A stretch of DNA of 64,000 nucleotides from Actinacidiphila acididurans. Its GTDB lineage: Bacteria; Actinomycetota; Actinomycetes; Streptomycetales; Streptomycetaceae. The notes under the pieces are model-generated. The model did no database searches, had not been told where the DNA came from, and saw only the letters and a list, made by a program, of their open reading frames with translations. Below are positions 1-8,032 of this stretch, in pieces (positions within the stretch are counted from its first letter, which is position 1; each line of letters starts with the position of its first letter). A program made the position numbers and the translations under genes. Location: assembly GCF_016918855.1 (NCBI RefSeq), contig NZ_JADKYB010000018.1:1-64000 (forward strand), in the 5' to 3' direction.

Positions 1-3
1 TGG

Positions 4-122
4 TGTTTCGGTGGTCATAGCGAGAGGGAAACGCCCGGTTACATTCCGAACCCGGAAGCTAAGCCTTTTAGCGCCGATGGTACTGCAGGGGGGACCCTGT
101 GGGAGAGTAGGACGCCGCCGAA
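4..122 (+). rRNA. rrf: 5S ribosomal RNA
   Basis: The stretch from GTTTCGGTGGTCATAGCG through CCCGGTTACATTCCGAACCC to GGAGAGTAGGACGCCGCCGA is the standard actinobacterial 5S rRNA. The two ends pair (TTCGGTGG with CCGCCGAA). It is the last gene of an rRNA operon whose 16S and 23S genes lie left of the window. End positions are accurate to a few bases. Confidence 0.97.
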
Positions 123-134
123 CAATTATTGATG

Positions 135-178
135 AGAGCTCGGGTCCCCCGATTTATTCGAGGGACCCGAGCTCTTTT
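135..178 (+). terminator. Rho-independent terminator of the rRNA operon
   Basis: AGAGCTCGGGTCCC (135-148) is the exact reverse complement of GGGACCCGAGCTCT (162-175). The loop is 13 nt and the stem runs into TTTT. It starts 13 bases after the 5S end, as expected for the operon terminator. Confidence 0.93.
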
Positions 179-184
179 GCGTTG

Positions 185-190
185 TACGGT
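185..190 (+). promoter_or_regulatory. -10 box of leaderless GNAT transcript
   Basis: TACGGT fits the actinobacterial TANNNT consensus and ends 6 nt before the ATG at 197. There is no Shine-Dalgarno sequence, so the mRNA probably starts at or next to the start codon. No clear -35 box is visible. Confidence 0.4.
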
Positions 191-196
191 CGGCCC

Positions 197-724
197 ATGG
201 GATACGTGATACGACCGGTGGCGCCGGCCGAGTGGCGGGAGATCCGCGAGGTCCGGTTGACGGCCCTTCAGGACCCGGTCAGCGCCGTGGCGTTCGCCAG
301 GAGCTACGCCGAGGAGTCGGCGTTGCCCGACGAGGTGTGGCAGCAGCGGTCCTCCGGGAACGGTGCCCAGCAGTTCGCCGTCATCCGGGAGCCGGACCCG
401 GACGCCACACCCAAGGGCACTCAACCCAGCGCGGACTGGGTCGGGATGGCGGTGGTGATCGCCGAACGCCCGGACCGCCACAGCGTCAACGCCGTCTATC
501 TGCGACCCGAAGTACGCGGTTCCGGCCTGGCCGCGGAGCTGTTCAGTACCCTCATCGCGTGGTCCTGGGAACGTACCGACCGTCTCTACCTCTGGGTGCA
601 CGAGAAGAACCCGCGGGCGGAGGCGCTCTACCGGCGGATCGGGTTCGAGCGGACCGGCCGCACCATGGCCTACCCGAAGGACCCCGCCCAGACCGAGTAC
701 GAGATGGCGCTCCACCGGGACTGA
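197..724 (+). CDS. GNAT family N-acetyltransferase
   Basis: Protein of 175 aa filled by one GNAT fold. The acetyl-CoA loop is near residues 110-118 (VYLRPEVRGSGLAAEL, the R/Q-x-x-G-x-G/A type), and a C-terminal ALYRRIGFERTGRT strand-helix is typical of the family. The acceptor substrate cannot be read from the sequence. The same frame is open upstream but runs through the 5S gene, so the ATG at 197 is chosen. That start follows a -10-like box directly and lacks a ribosome site, which suggests a leaderless mRNA. It stands alone after the rRNA operon terminator. Confidence 0.85.
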   Translation: MGYVIRPVAPAEWREIREVRLTALQDPVSAVAFARSYAEESALPDEVWQQRSSGNGAQQFAVIREPDPDATPKGTQPSADWVGMAVVIAERPDRHSVNAVYLRPEVRGSGLAAELFSTLIAWSWERTDRLYLWVHEKNPRAEALYRRIGFERTGRTMAYPKDPAQTEYEMALHRD

Positions 725-931
725 GCCCCGGCCGTCGACGCGCCGGTCATGCGGGGGACAGCCGGGGGGACGGCCGGGCTGAGAGGGTAGGCGTAGGGGA
801 GCGGATCCAGGTCCGGGTGGGAGGGGGATTCGGCTGCAGGGGACGACGAGTTCTGGGAGTCTGTGGTGTCTGCACAGGAAGAACCCGAAGCGGCGGAGCC
901 CGCGGAGTCTCGGGGAGCAAGGAGGAATGCC

Positions 932-2062
932 GTGCGGGGCAGCATTCACGCCGATGCGACGACGATGGCACCGGAGGCGGCACTGACCGAGGAGGCAGCG
1001 GTCGCCGGGGGTGCGGCAGACGAGGGAGTACAGGCCGAGACAGGGGTACTGGCGGCCGCGCAGGCCGGGGACGACGACGCGTTCCAGGAGCTCGTCGGAC
1101 CGTACCGGCGCGAGTTGCAGGTGCACTGCTACCGGATGCTGGGGTCGATCCAGGACGCCGAGGACCTGACGCAGGAGACGCTGCTGGCGGCCTGGCGGGG
1201 TCTGGCAGGATTCGAGGGACGCGCCTCGGTGCGGACCTGGCTGTACCGGATCGCCACGAACCGTTGCCTCAACGAATTGCGCGCCGGTGCGCGCAGGTCG
1301 CGTGACCTGACGGAAATGCGCAAGCAGGAGGCGATCCTGCCCGAGCCGTCGCGCCGCCGGGCGGAGCCGACCTGGCTGGAGCCGTATCCGGACGCGCTGC
1401 TGGACGAGGTGCCGGACCGCGCGCCGGGGCCGGAGGCGCGGTACGAGACCAGGGAGTCGGTGTCGCTTGCGTTTCTGATCGCGATACAGCAGCTTCCGCC
1501 CAACCAGCGGGCCGTGCTGGTGCTGCGGGACGCGCTGGGGTTCCGCGCCGCGGAGGTGTCGGAGATCCTGGGCATCACCACGGTCGCCGTCAACAGCGCA
1601 CTGCGCCGGGCGCGGGCCGGGCTGGAGGAGAACGAGGGGCTGCAGCGGCCGGACCGCGAGAACGCCCCCCTGCCGGGCTCGTTGCAGGAGCGGCGGATCG
1701 TGGACGGCTTCACGCACGCCTTCGAGACGGGCGACGTGGACGCACTCGTGGCGCTGCTGACCGAGGACGCGCTGCTCACCATGCCGCCGCTGCCGCTGGA
1801 GTACCAGGGTCAGGCCGCGATCGGCGACTTCCTGGCATCGGTCGCGCTGCGCGAGGGCCGCAGCTACGCACTGCGGGCGACGCGCGCGAACGGCCAGCCG
1901 GCCTTCGGCGCGTACGCCCGGGACTGGGACAGCCCGGTGCTCCACCCGCACGGCGTGGTGGTGCTGACCCTGGCCGGGGACCGGATCGCGGGAGTGACCC
2001 GCTTCCTGGACAACGTGCTGATGACGTCGTTCGGGCTGCCGGAGTCGCTCAGGGCGGCCTGA
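932..2062 (+). CDS. ECF sigma factor with C-terminal NTF2/SnoaL-like domain
   Basis: An RNA polymerase sigma factor of 376 aa. Region 2 includes YRMLGSIQDAEDLTQETLL and RTWLYRIATNRCLN. Region 4 includes LPPNQRAVLVLRD and the helix-turn-helix around AAEVSEILGITTVAVNSAL. A C-terminal SnoaL/NTF2-like domain of about 120 residues follows (GFTHAFETGDVDALVALLTEDA). This architecture matches the large actinobacterial ECF groups related to mycobacterial SigG/SigJ, in which the tail replaces or supplements an anti-sigma factor. The GTG at 932 is chosen because AAGGAGG lies 6 nt upstream. An earlier GTG at 863 would add 23 residues without a ribosome site. No anti-sigma gene is adjacent. Confidence 0.88.
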   Translation: MRGSIHADATTMAPEAALTEEAAVAGGAADEGVQAETGVLAAAQAGDDDAFQELVGPYRRELQVHCYRMLGSIQDAEDLTQETLLAAWRGLAGFEGRASVRTWLYRIATNRCLNELRAGARRSRDLTEMRKQEAILPEPSRRRAEPTWLEPYPDALLDEVPDRAPGPEARYETRESVSLAFLIAIQQLPPNQRAVLVLRDALGFRAAEVSEILGITTVAVNSALRRARAGLEENEGLQRPDRENAPLPGSLQERRIVDGFTHAFETGDVDALVALLTEDALLTMPPLPLEYQGQAAIGDFLASVALREGRSYALRATRANGQPAFGAYARDWDSPVLHPHGVVVLTLAGDRIAGVTRFLDNVLMTSFGLPESLRAA

Positions 2063-2199
2063 CCGGAGCCTGTCCTGCAACCAAGCCGTCCCGTACGCAC
2101 GCGACGCGCGCCCGGCACCGTATCCGTGCGGCCGCGGCGCGCGCCGGACGGGCCGCCACCGCCACCGCCACCGTACGAACGCCCCTGACACGAAGGCCC

Positions 2200-3261
2200 T
2201 CAGGCGATACGGGCCAGCTCGTCGGCCCGGACCGCGCCGAGCAGCGGCTCGCCGCGGATCCAGCGTTCGACCTCGGCCACGGCGTACGCGCCCAAGCGCT
2301 GCACCTCGGTGCCCTGGGCGCCGGCGATGTGCGGGGTGAGCAGGACGTTGGGCAGGGAGTGCAGGGGGTGGCCGGGCGGGAGGGGCTCGGGGTCGGTGAC
2401 GTCGAGGTAGGCGTCGAGGCGGCCGGACGCGCACTCGCGGGTGAGGGCGTCGGTGTCCACCAGCCGGCCGCGGGCGGTGTTGACGACCGCGGCGCCGTTC
2501 CTGAGCAGCGCCAGGCGGCGGGCGTCGAGCAGGTGGTGGGTCTCGGGCAGGTCGGGGGCGTGGACGGTGACGATGTCGGCGGCGCGGCACAGGTCGTCCG
2601 GGCTCACGAGTTCGGCGCCGAGGGCGGCGGCCTGCTCGGGGGTGACGTAGGGGTCGGCGAGCAGGATCCGGTACGCGGCGGTGGCCGCGCGCAGCCGGGC
2701 GATGACGCCGCGGCCGATGCGGGAGGCACCGATGACGCCGACGACCGCGCCGTCGGCGCCGCGCCGGTCGCCGTAGGCGGGCAGCAGGCCCCGGTGGTAG
2801 TCGGCGGCGCCGCCGAGGGCGCGGCGGGCGGCGAACCAGATCGCGGCGAGGGTGAACTCGACCACCGGCCCGGCGTTGGCGTCGGCGGCCGACGACACGG
2901 CGATGCCGCGCTGCCACACCTCCGGGCGGACGTGGCCTTTGACGGTGCCGGCGGCGTGGATCACCGCGGCCAGCCGGGGCGCGCGGGCGAGCACAGCGGC
3001 GTCCAGCGGCGGGCAGCCCCAGCCGGTGAGCAGGATGTCGGTGGCGGCGAGCGCGTCGGCGGGCAGGGTGGTGCCGCGGGCGTCGGCCGCGCCGGAGTCG
3101 ACCCCGCCCGCGCCCGGGCCGGAGGTGCCGGTGCCGAAGTCGGTGACCGGCCGCGGATGGACGGTGGCCAGGGCGGCGAGGCGGTCGCGCAGCGGGGCCG
3201 GCAGCACCAGGTCCACGATGTCCGGGCGCATCGCCACCACCAGGTTGGGCCGCTCCGCCAT
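2200..3261 (-). CDS. D-isomer-specific 2-hydroxyacid dehydrogenase
   Basis: Protein of 353 aa of the NAD-dependent D-2-hydroxyacid dehydrogenase family. The Rossmann motif is GVIGASRIGRGV. Catalytic Arg and Glu regions are visible in VNTARGRLVD and LDVTDPEPLPPGHPL, and the catalytic His in LLTPHIAGAQG. The substrate (glycerate, phosphoglycerate or another 2-hydroxyacid) cannot be assigned. The start is ATG 3261 behind a GAGGAG. The open frame extends upstream through Arg/Pro-rich sequence that does not look like protein. It is divergent from a LacI regulator with operator-like palindromes between them, so sugar-acid or carbon-source control is a reasonable inference. Confidence 0.85.
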   Translation of the reverse strand: MAERPNLVVAMRPDIVDLVLPAPLRDRLAALATVHPRPVTDFGTGTSGPGAGGVDSGAADARGTTLPADALAATDILLTGWGCPPLDAAVLARAPRLAAVIHAAGTVKGHVRPEVWQRGIAVSSAADANAGPVVEFTLAAIWFAARRALGGAADYHRGLLPAYGDRRGADGAVVGVIGASRIGRGVIARLRAATAAYRILLADPYVTPEQAAALGAELVSPDDLCRAADIVTVHAPDLPETHHLLDARRLALLRNGAAVVNTARGRLVDTDALTRECASGRLDAYLDVTDPEPLPPGHPLHSLPNVLLTPHIAGAQGTEVQRLGAYAVAEVERWIRGEPLLGAVRADELARIA

Positions 3262-3433
3262 GTGTGTCCGCTCCTCGCGCGATGTGCCGGTCGTCGAGCC
3301 GGCCGGGGCTGCCCGGGCGGCTGCTTCGGGGCGGCCGGACGGGTGCGTTCGGCCGTACGCCACGGGGCCGTCGCCGCCCCTGCCCCCGCTTTCGTACGGC
3401 GCCCGTACAGCTCTGCGTCGGTGCGTCATCGGT

Positions 3434-3451
3434 GGCGTAAGCGGTTACGCC
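3434..3451. promoter_or_regulatory. LacI-family operator-like palindrome O1
   Basis: GGCGTAAGCGGTTACGCC is an 18-bp palindrome with mismatches only at the two bases flanking the central CG. The core GTAANCGNTTAC is the classic LacI/GalR-family operator form. It lies 173 bp upstream of the dehydrogenase start. Confidence 0.65.
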
Positions 3452-3579
3452 CATCCGGCCCGAGAGTAAGCGCGTACTGTTCCGGCCGTCAATGAGTTGG
3501 CCTGCCCCCGGCCTGTATTCGGCCGGGCTGCGGGGGTCCTCCGGGGCCCGCCGATGCGGGAGCGATCGGGCCGTCGGCA

Positions 3580-3591
3580 GTAACCGCTTCA
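3580..3591. promoter_or_regulatory. LacI-family operator-like site O2
   Basis: GTAACCGCTTCA matches 10 of 12 positions of the O1 core read on the other strand (GTAACCGCTTAC). The centre-to-centre distance to O1 is 143 bp, which would allow looping by a tetramer. This is inferred from similarity alone. Confidence 0.45.
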
Positions 3592-3736
3592 GGTACCCCG
3601 CCGCTGTCGCCGGGCACCGGGCCGGCCCGGACCCCGGTGTCGCGGGGAGGCCCGTACGCGGTCGGCGCCACTACGCTGGCCGCGGCGCGGCGCGGTGCGG
3701 CAGCCGCGAACAGGCGGGCACAGGCGGGTGGGCGGG

Positions 3737-4831
3737 ATGGCGGACAGAGCGCAGGGTCCGGGGCCGGCCGGTGGCCGGAACCGGGTGACCATCAGGGACG
3801 TGGCGGGCCGGGCCGGGGTGTCGGTCGCCACCGTCTCGCGGGTGCTGGCCGGGAACTACCCGACGTCGGCCGCGGCCCGCGCCAAGGTGCTGCGCGCGGT
3901 CAAGGACCTGGACTACGTGATCGACGGCCGGGCGCGGGCGCTGGCCGGGACCGGGCCGCGTACGGTCGCCGTGATCGTGATGTCGGTGGACAGCGCCTTC
4001 TACGCCACGGTGGCGCAGGGCGTGGAGCAGGAGGCGGCGGCCCGCGGCCGGCTGTGCATGGTGTGCAGCCACGGCGGGGACGAGGCGCGGGAGCTGGCGC
4101 TGGTGCAGATGATGCGCGAGCAGCGGGCCGAGTTCGTGGTGCTGGTCGGCGGCGCGGTGGAGAACGAGCGCTACCGGGCCCGGCTGACGGAGTACGCCCA
4201 CGGGCTGGCGGCCGCCGGCTCCCGGCTGGTGCTGTGCGGGCGTCCGGCGCCCGGCCCGGACACGCCGGTGCTGGTGGTGGAGTACGACAACGAGGCCGGC
4301 GCGTACGCGGTGGTGAGCCATCTGCTGGCCGCCGGGCACCGCGACATCCTCTACCTGGGGCTGCTGCCCGGGCACACCACGGTCGAGCCGCGGATCGCCG
4401 GCTACCGGCGGGCGCTGGCCGACCACGGCCTGGGTCCCGGCGCGGTCCGGCCGGCCGGCCGGGGACTCGGCCGGGCCAATGGCTACGCCGCGATGCGGGA
4501 GATCCTCGCCGAGTGCGGCGGGCGGCCGGACTTCACCGCGGTGTTCGCCGGTGACGACATGGTGGCGGCCGGTGCGATGGCGGCGCTGCGCGAGTACGGG
4601 CTGTCCGTGCCGGGGGACGTGTCGGTGGTCGGCTACAACAACGACTTCGTCGCCCAGGACCTGAACCCGCCGCTGACGACGGTCAGCATCCCCGCGTACG
4701 AACTGGGCCGTGAGGCGGTGCGGCTGGCGCTGGCCGAGGAGGCGGCGGATGTTCCCCGTGGCGCCGCGCAGAGCCGGCATCTGCTGGGCACGCACATCGT
4801 GCTGCGCCAGTCGGTGGCGCCGCGCCGCTGA
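3737..4831 (+). CDS. LacI family transcriptional regulator
   Basis: Protein of 364 aa with an N-terminal LacI helix-turn-helix (VTIRDVAGRAGVSVATVSRVLAG), a hinge helix, and a periplasmic-binding-protein-like effector domain (TVAVIVMSVDSAFYATVAQGVEQ, FTAVFAGDDMVAAGAMAAL). The ATG at 3737 leaves an 18-20-residue lead before the HTH; an in-frame ATG 42 bp upstream is possible. It is divergent from the 2-hydroxyacid dehydrogenase, and two LacI-type sites lie between them, so it probably represses that gene and itself. The ligand is not predictable. Confidence 0.88.
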   Translation: MADRAQGPGPAGGRNRVTIRDVAGRAGVSVATVSRVLAGNYPTSAAARAKVLRAVKDLDYVIDGRARALAGTGPRTVAVIVMSVDSAFYATVAQGVEQEAAARGRLCMVCSHGGDEARELALVQMMREQRAEFVVLVGGAVENERYRARLTEYAHGLAAAGSRLVLCGRPAPGPDTPVLVVEYDNEAGAYAVVSHLLAAGHRDILYLGLLPGHTTVEPRIAGYRRALADHGLGPGAVRPAGRGLGRANGYAAMREILAECGGRPDFTAVFAGDDMVAAGAMAALREYGLSVPGDVSVVGYNNDFVAQDLNPPLTTVSIPAYELGREAVRLALAEEAADVPRGAAQSRHLLGTHIVLRQSVAPRR

Positions 4832-4915
4832 GCCGGGCCCGGACCGTCACGGCCTTCGCCCGGCTGCCGTGACGCCCGAACGGATTGCCCCGGACCGTGA
4901 GCCGGAGAGCGCCGC

Positions 4916-6556
4916 TCAGCGGATCCGCACCGCGTCCGGGACCGACGGCGGCAGGGTGTCGGCGGTCTCGTCGCCGAGGGCGAGGCGGACGTCGGCGTCC
5001 TGCCACAGTGGGGCGTGCCAGCGGGCCAGGGCCTGTTCGGGGGAGCGCAGGACGGCCAGGGTGGGCAGGCCGGCCGCATGGCCGCCGGACAGCAGTGCGG
5101 GCAGGTCCGGGACCGGGGCCAGGGCGGCCACGTCGTCCAGGACGAAGGTGAGTGGTGGGTCGAGCCGGCCGGCGGATGACCCTGCGGCCATGCGCCGGCC
5201 GTGCTCGACCACGCTGGATACGAGCGACGTGAGCAGCGGCATGGTGCCCGGCCGGGAGGCGGGGTCCTCGATGCGCTCGCCCACTACGTACAGCGTTCCC
5301 CGTTCGGCGACGAACGACTCCAGATCCAGGCCCCCGGCCCGGGTGGGGCTGCACGCGTCGCGGATGTGCACGGTGTTCAGCGGCTCGAGCAGGTGCCGGA
5401 TCAGGGCGAGGGCGGCGTCGCGCCGGTCGGGGTGGGCGTGCAGCACCGATTCCAGTTCCCCGCTCCAGCCGCCGGCCGCGGCCACGTGCGTGCGCAGGAT
5501 CCGTACCGCCTCGCCGGCCGCGGTGCTTCCGGCAGCCCAGCGCTGGACCTGGCGGAAGGGGCGGCCGTCCACGGCGGCGGCGTGCAGCCAGCAGCGCAGC
5601 AGGGTCACCGCGGTGTCGTGCACGATCGCCTCGTCGGCGCGGGCGGTGCGCAGGGGGGCGAGCAGGGCGCGGGCCCGTACCGCCGCGTCCGCGGGGTGCT
5701 CGCAGCCGGCGTGCGGCGCCCAGCGCAGCCGTCCGGGCACGTCGATGAGGTGCGCGGGGTCGTAGACGTGGACGGGGCCGAGCTTGGCGCGGTTGCCGAC
5801 CGTCTGGTGGTACGTGTCGGGGTCCGCGGTGGTGACGACGACAGGTCCGGCGGCGGCGAGGACGGCCGGCTGGGTGACGCGTTTGGCCTTGTCGCCGCGT
5901 TCGCGGGCGAACAGGGCGTAGGTGCGGGTCACTTCGCCGTCGGCCAGCGGGGAGGCGGCGCGGGTCGGGTCGGGGGCGACGGCGGGCAGCACCGAGGTGG
6001 GGGCCTCGTCGCGGACGGTGGCGCCGGGCGGGGCGGCCTGCGGCACCGTACGGAACCAGGCGTCCAGGCTCTCGTCGCCGGCCTTCGCGGCCGCGCGGCG
6101 CGGGGTGGGCACGCCGGCGGCCGGGGCCGGTCCGGTGACGAGGGGCTGCCCGGGCTCGTCGGCTTCGGCCGCGCGGACGGGTGCGGGGGCGCGGCGCCCG
6201 GCGGGGCGCCTGCGGGCGTAGCGCAGCCGGGCCAGGGTGTTGATCACCCAGACCATGACCACGATCAGCACCATGAACTGGCTGATGAACACCCCCCAGA
6301 ACAGGCCGGAGGAGGGCAGTGCGGCCTGTTCGGCGTCCGGCCAGGCGGCGGGGATGTCGTGCGGGTCCCCGATCAGGTCGCGCAGGGCCCGCGGGGTGCG
6401 GGTGAAGTGCAGGTCGTGCGGCCAGTGGCCGTGGGCGAGCAGGCCGGCGATGCCGGTGCCCGTCCAGGCCAGGAACGTCACTCCCAGGAGAACGCCGATG
6501 ATGCCGACGACCAGGCCGTCCGGCAGGCCGCCCGACTCCTTCTTCCGGTCCGCCAT
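4916..6556 (-). CDS. VirD4/TraG-like membrane protein without a Walker A motif
   Basis: Protein of 546 aa. Two N-terminal membrane segments (about residues 13-37 and 82-105) are followed by a linker and a TraG/VirD4-like region. The region begins at AAGPVVVTTADPDTYHQTVGN, which in true coupling proteins lies just after the P-loop. Here no GxxxxGK[ST] precedes it. The Walker B-like strand is LTFVLDDVAALAPVPDLPALL, with DD where DE is usual. The protein therefore looks like a non-hydrolysing relative. It is the last gene of the six-gene cluster; by order it would correspond to cmdA of the S. coelicolor cmdABCDEF cluster (from memory). A role in aerial-hypha differentiation is inferred from that cluster only. 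Confidence 0.75.
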   Translation of the reverse strand: MADRKKESGGLPDGLVVGIIGVLLGVTFLAWTGTGIAGLLAHGHWPHDLHFTRTPRALRDLIGDPHDIPAAWPDAEQAALPSSGLFWGVFISQFMVLIVVMVWVINTLARLRYARRRPAGRRAPAPVRAAEADEPGQPLVTGPAPAAGVPTPRRAAAKAGDESLDAWFRTVPQAAPPGATVRDEAPTSVLPAVAPDPTRAASPLADGEVTRTYALFARERGDKAKRVTQPAVLAAAGPVVVTTADPDTYHQTVGNRAKLGPVHVYDPAHLIDVPGRLRWAPHAGCEHPADAAVRARALLAPLRTARADEAIVHDTAVTLLRCWLHAAAVDGRPFRQVQRWAAGSTAAGEAVRILRTHVAAAGGWSGELESVLHAHPDRRDAALALIRHLLEPLNTVHIRDACSPTRAGGLDLESFVAERGTLYVVGERIEDPASRPGTMPLLTSLVSSVVEHGRRMAAGSSAGRLDPPLTFVLDDVAALAPVPDLPALLSGGHAAGLPTLAVLRSPEQALARWHAPLWQDADVRLALGDETADTLPPSVPDAVRIR

Positions 6557-6590
6557 GACGTCACCTCACCTCCTGCTCGGCTGTGGGCCG

Positions 6591-8006
6591 CTAAGCCACT
6601 TCGTCGGCCATGTGCTGGGCGAGCGCCGCCGCGTGGGCCCGGGCGCGGGCCTCGGCCTCCGCGTCGGCCTCCGCCTCCAGGTCGGCGGCATGCTGCTGGG
6701 AGCTCTCGGTCATGGCCCGGTCGGTGAAGACCAGCGGCCGTTCCAGCTCGGTGACCAGGTGTTTGACGACCTGTACGTTGCCGTTGACGTCCCAGACGGC
6801 GATGCCGGGGGTGAGGGTCGGGATGATCTCCACCGCCCAGCGCGGCAGGCCCAGCACCCGCCCGGTGGCGCGTGCCTCGTCGGCCTTCTGGGCGTAGATG
6901 GTGCGGGTGGAGGCCATCTTCAGGATGGCGGCGGCCTCCTTGGCGGCGGCGCCGTCCACCACGTCGGACAGGTGGTGGACGACCGCGACGAAGGACAGGC
7001 CCAGCCGGCGGCCGAACTTCAGCAGCCGCTGGAAGAGCTGCGCGACGAACGGCGAGTTGATGATGTGCCATGCCTCCTCGACCAGGAAGATGCGTTTCTT
7101 CCGGTCGGGGCGGATCCAGGTGTGCTCCAGCCACACGCCGACGATCGCCATCAGGATGGGCATGGCGATGGAGTTGCGGTCGATGTGCGACAGGTCGAAG
7201 ACGATCAGCGGCGAGTCGAGGTCGATGCCGTCGCTGGTGGGCCCGTCGAACATGCCGCGCAGGTCGCCGTCGACCAGCCGGTCCAGCACCAGCGCCACGT
7301 CCAGGCCCCAGGCGCGTACGTCCTCCAGCTCGACGTTCATCGCCTCGGCGGACTCCGGGAGCGGGTGCCGCAGCCGTTCCACGATGTCGGTGAGGATCGG
7401 CTGGCGGTCGGTCACCGTCTCGGCGACGTAGGCGTGCGCGACCTTCAGGGCGAAGCCGGAGCGCTCGTCCAGGCCGCGGCCCATGGCCACCTCGATGATG
7501 GTGCGCAGCAGCGCGAGCTGGCCGGTGACGGTGATCGCCGGGTCCAGCGGGTTGAGCTTGATGCCGCCGTCCAGGGCGGCCATCGGGTCCAGCCGGATCG
7601 GGGTGAGGCCCATCGCGTTGGCGATCAGGTTCCACTCGCCGACGCCGTCCTCGCCCTGCGCGTCCAGCACCACCACCTGCCGGTCGCGGAACCGGAGCTG
7701 GCGCAGCACGTACGTCTTCTCCAGCGCGGACTTGCCGTTGCCGGACTCGCCGAGCACCAGCCAGTGCGGGGCGGGCAGCTGCTGGCCGTACAGCTGGAAC
7801 GGGTCGTAGACGTAGCCCTTGCCCGAGTACACCTCGCGGCCGATGATCACCCCGGAGTCGCCCAGGCCGGGGGCTGCGGTGGGCAGGTAGACCGCCTGGG
7901 CCTGGCCGGTCGAGGTGCGGACCGGCAGGCGGGTGGTCTCCACGCGGCCGAAGAGGAAGCTGGTGAACGCGTCCGTGATCGCCGCGAGAGGGTCCAGCAT
8001 GGGCAT
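6591..8006 (-). CDS. VirB4-like ATPase of T4SS-like cluster
   Basis: Protein of 471 aa with an intact Walker A motif (GESGNGKS, residues 86-93) and Walker B strand (RIFLVEEAWHI), the two signatures of the VirB4/TraC secretion ATPases. A further conserved block, KFGRRLGLSFVAVVHHLSDV, corresponds to the motif after Walker B. The C-terminus is an Ala/Glu-rich coiled-coil-like tail (DLEAEADAEAEARARAHAAALAQ). It corresponds in place to cmdB, an ATP-binding protein of the S. coelicolor cmd cluster (from memory). It follows the SCO6880-like gene by 26 bp and probably powers the membrane assembly. The start is ATG 8006. Confidence 0.82.
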   Translation of the reverse strand: MPMLDPLAAITDAFTSFLFGRVETTRLPVRTSTGQAQAVYLPTAAPGLGDSGVIIGREVYSGKGYVYDPFQLYGQQLPAPHWLVLGESGNGKSALEKTYVLRQLRFRDRQVVVLDAQGEDGVGEWNLIANAMGLTPIRLDPMAALDGGIKLNPLDPAITVTGQLALLRTIIEVAMGRGLDERSGFALKVAHAYVAETVTDRQPILTDIVERLRHPLPESAEAMNVELEDVRAWGLDVALVLDRLVDGDLRGMFDGPTSDGIDLDSPLIVFDLSHIDRNSIAMPILMAIVGVWLEHTWIRPDRKKRIFLVEEAWHIINSPFVAQLFQRLLKFGRRLGLSFVAVVHHLSDVVDGAAAKEAAAILKMASTRTIYAQKADEARATGRVLGLPRWAVEIIPTLTPGIAVWDVNGNVQVVKHLVTELERPLVFTDRAMTESSQQHAADLEAEADAEAEARARAHAAALAQHMADEVA

Positions 8007-8032
8007 GGCAGTGGCCTCCTCGTACGGGCGGA

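Larger units (their letters stand above)
3262..3736. other. Divergent intergenic region with two LacI-type operators
   Basis: The 475 bp between the dehydrogenase and LacI starts hold no convincing gene. Two operator-like sites (3434-3451 and 3580-3591) are the only clear structure. The open frames crossing it are Pro/Arg/Gly-rich shadows. Confidence 0.6.

Noticed and set aside
68..3454. Very long minus-strand open frame (1128 codons)
   Set aside because: Arg/Pro/Gly-rich shadow of the sigma-factor and dehydrogenase region, with no domain. It crosses the 5S region side and opposite-strand genes.
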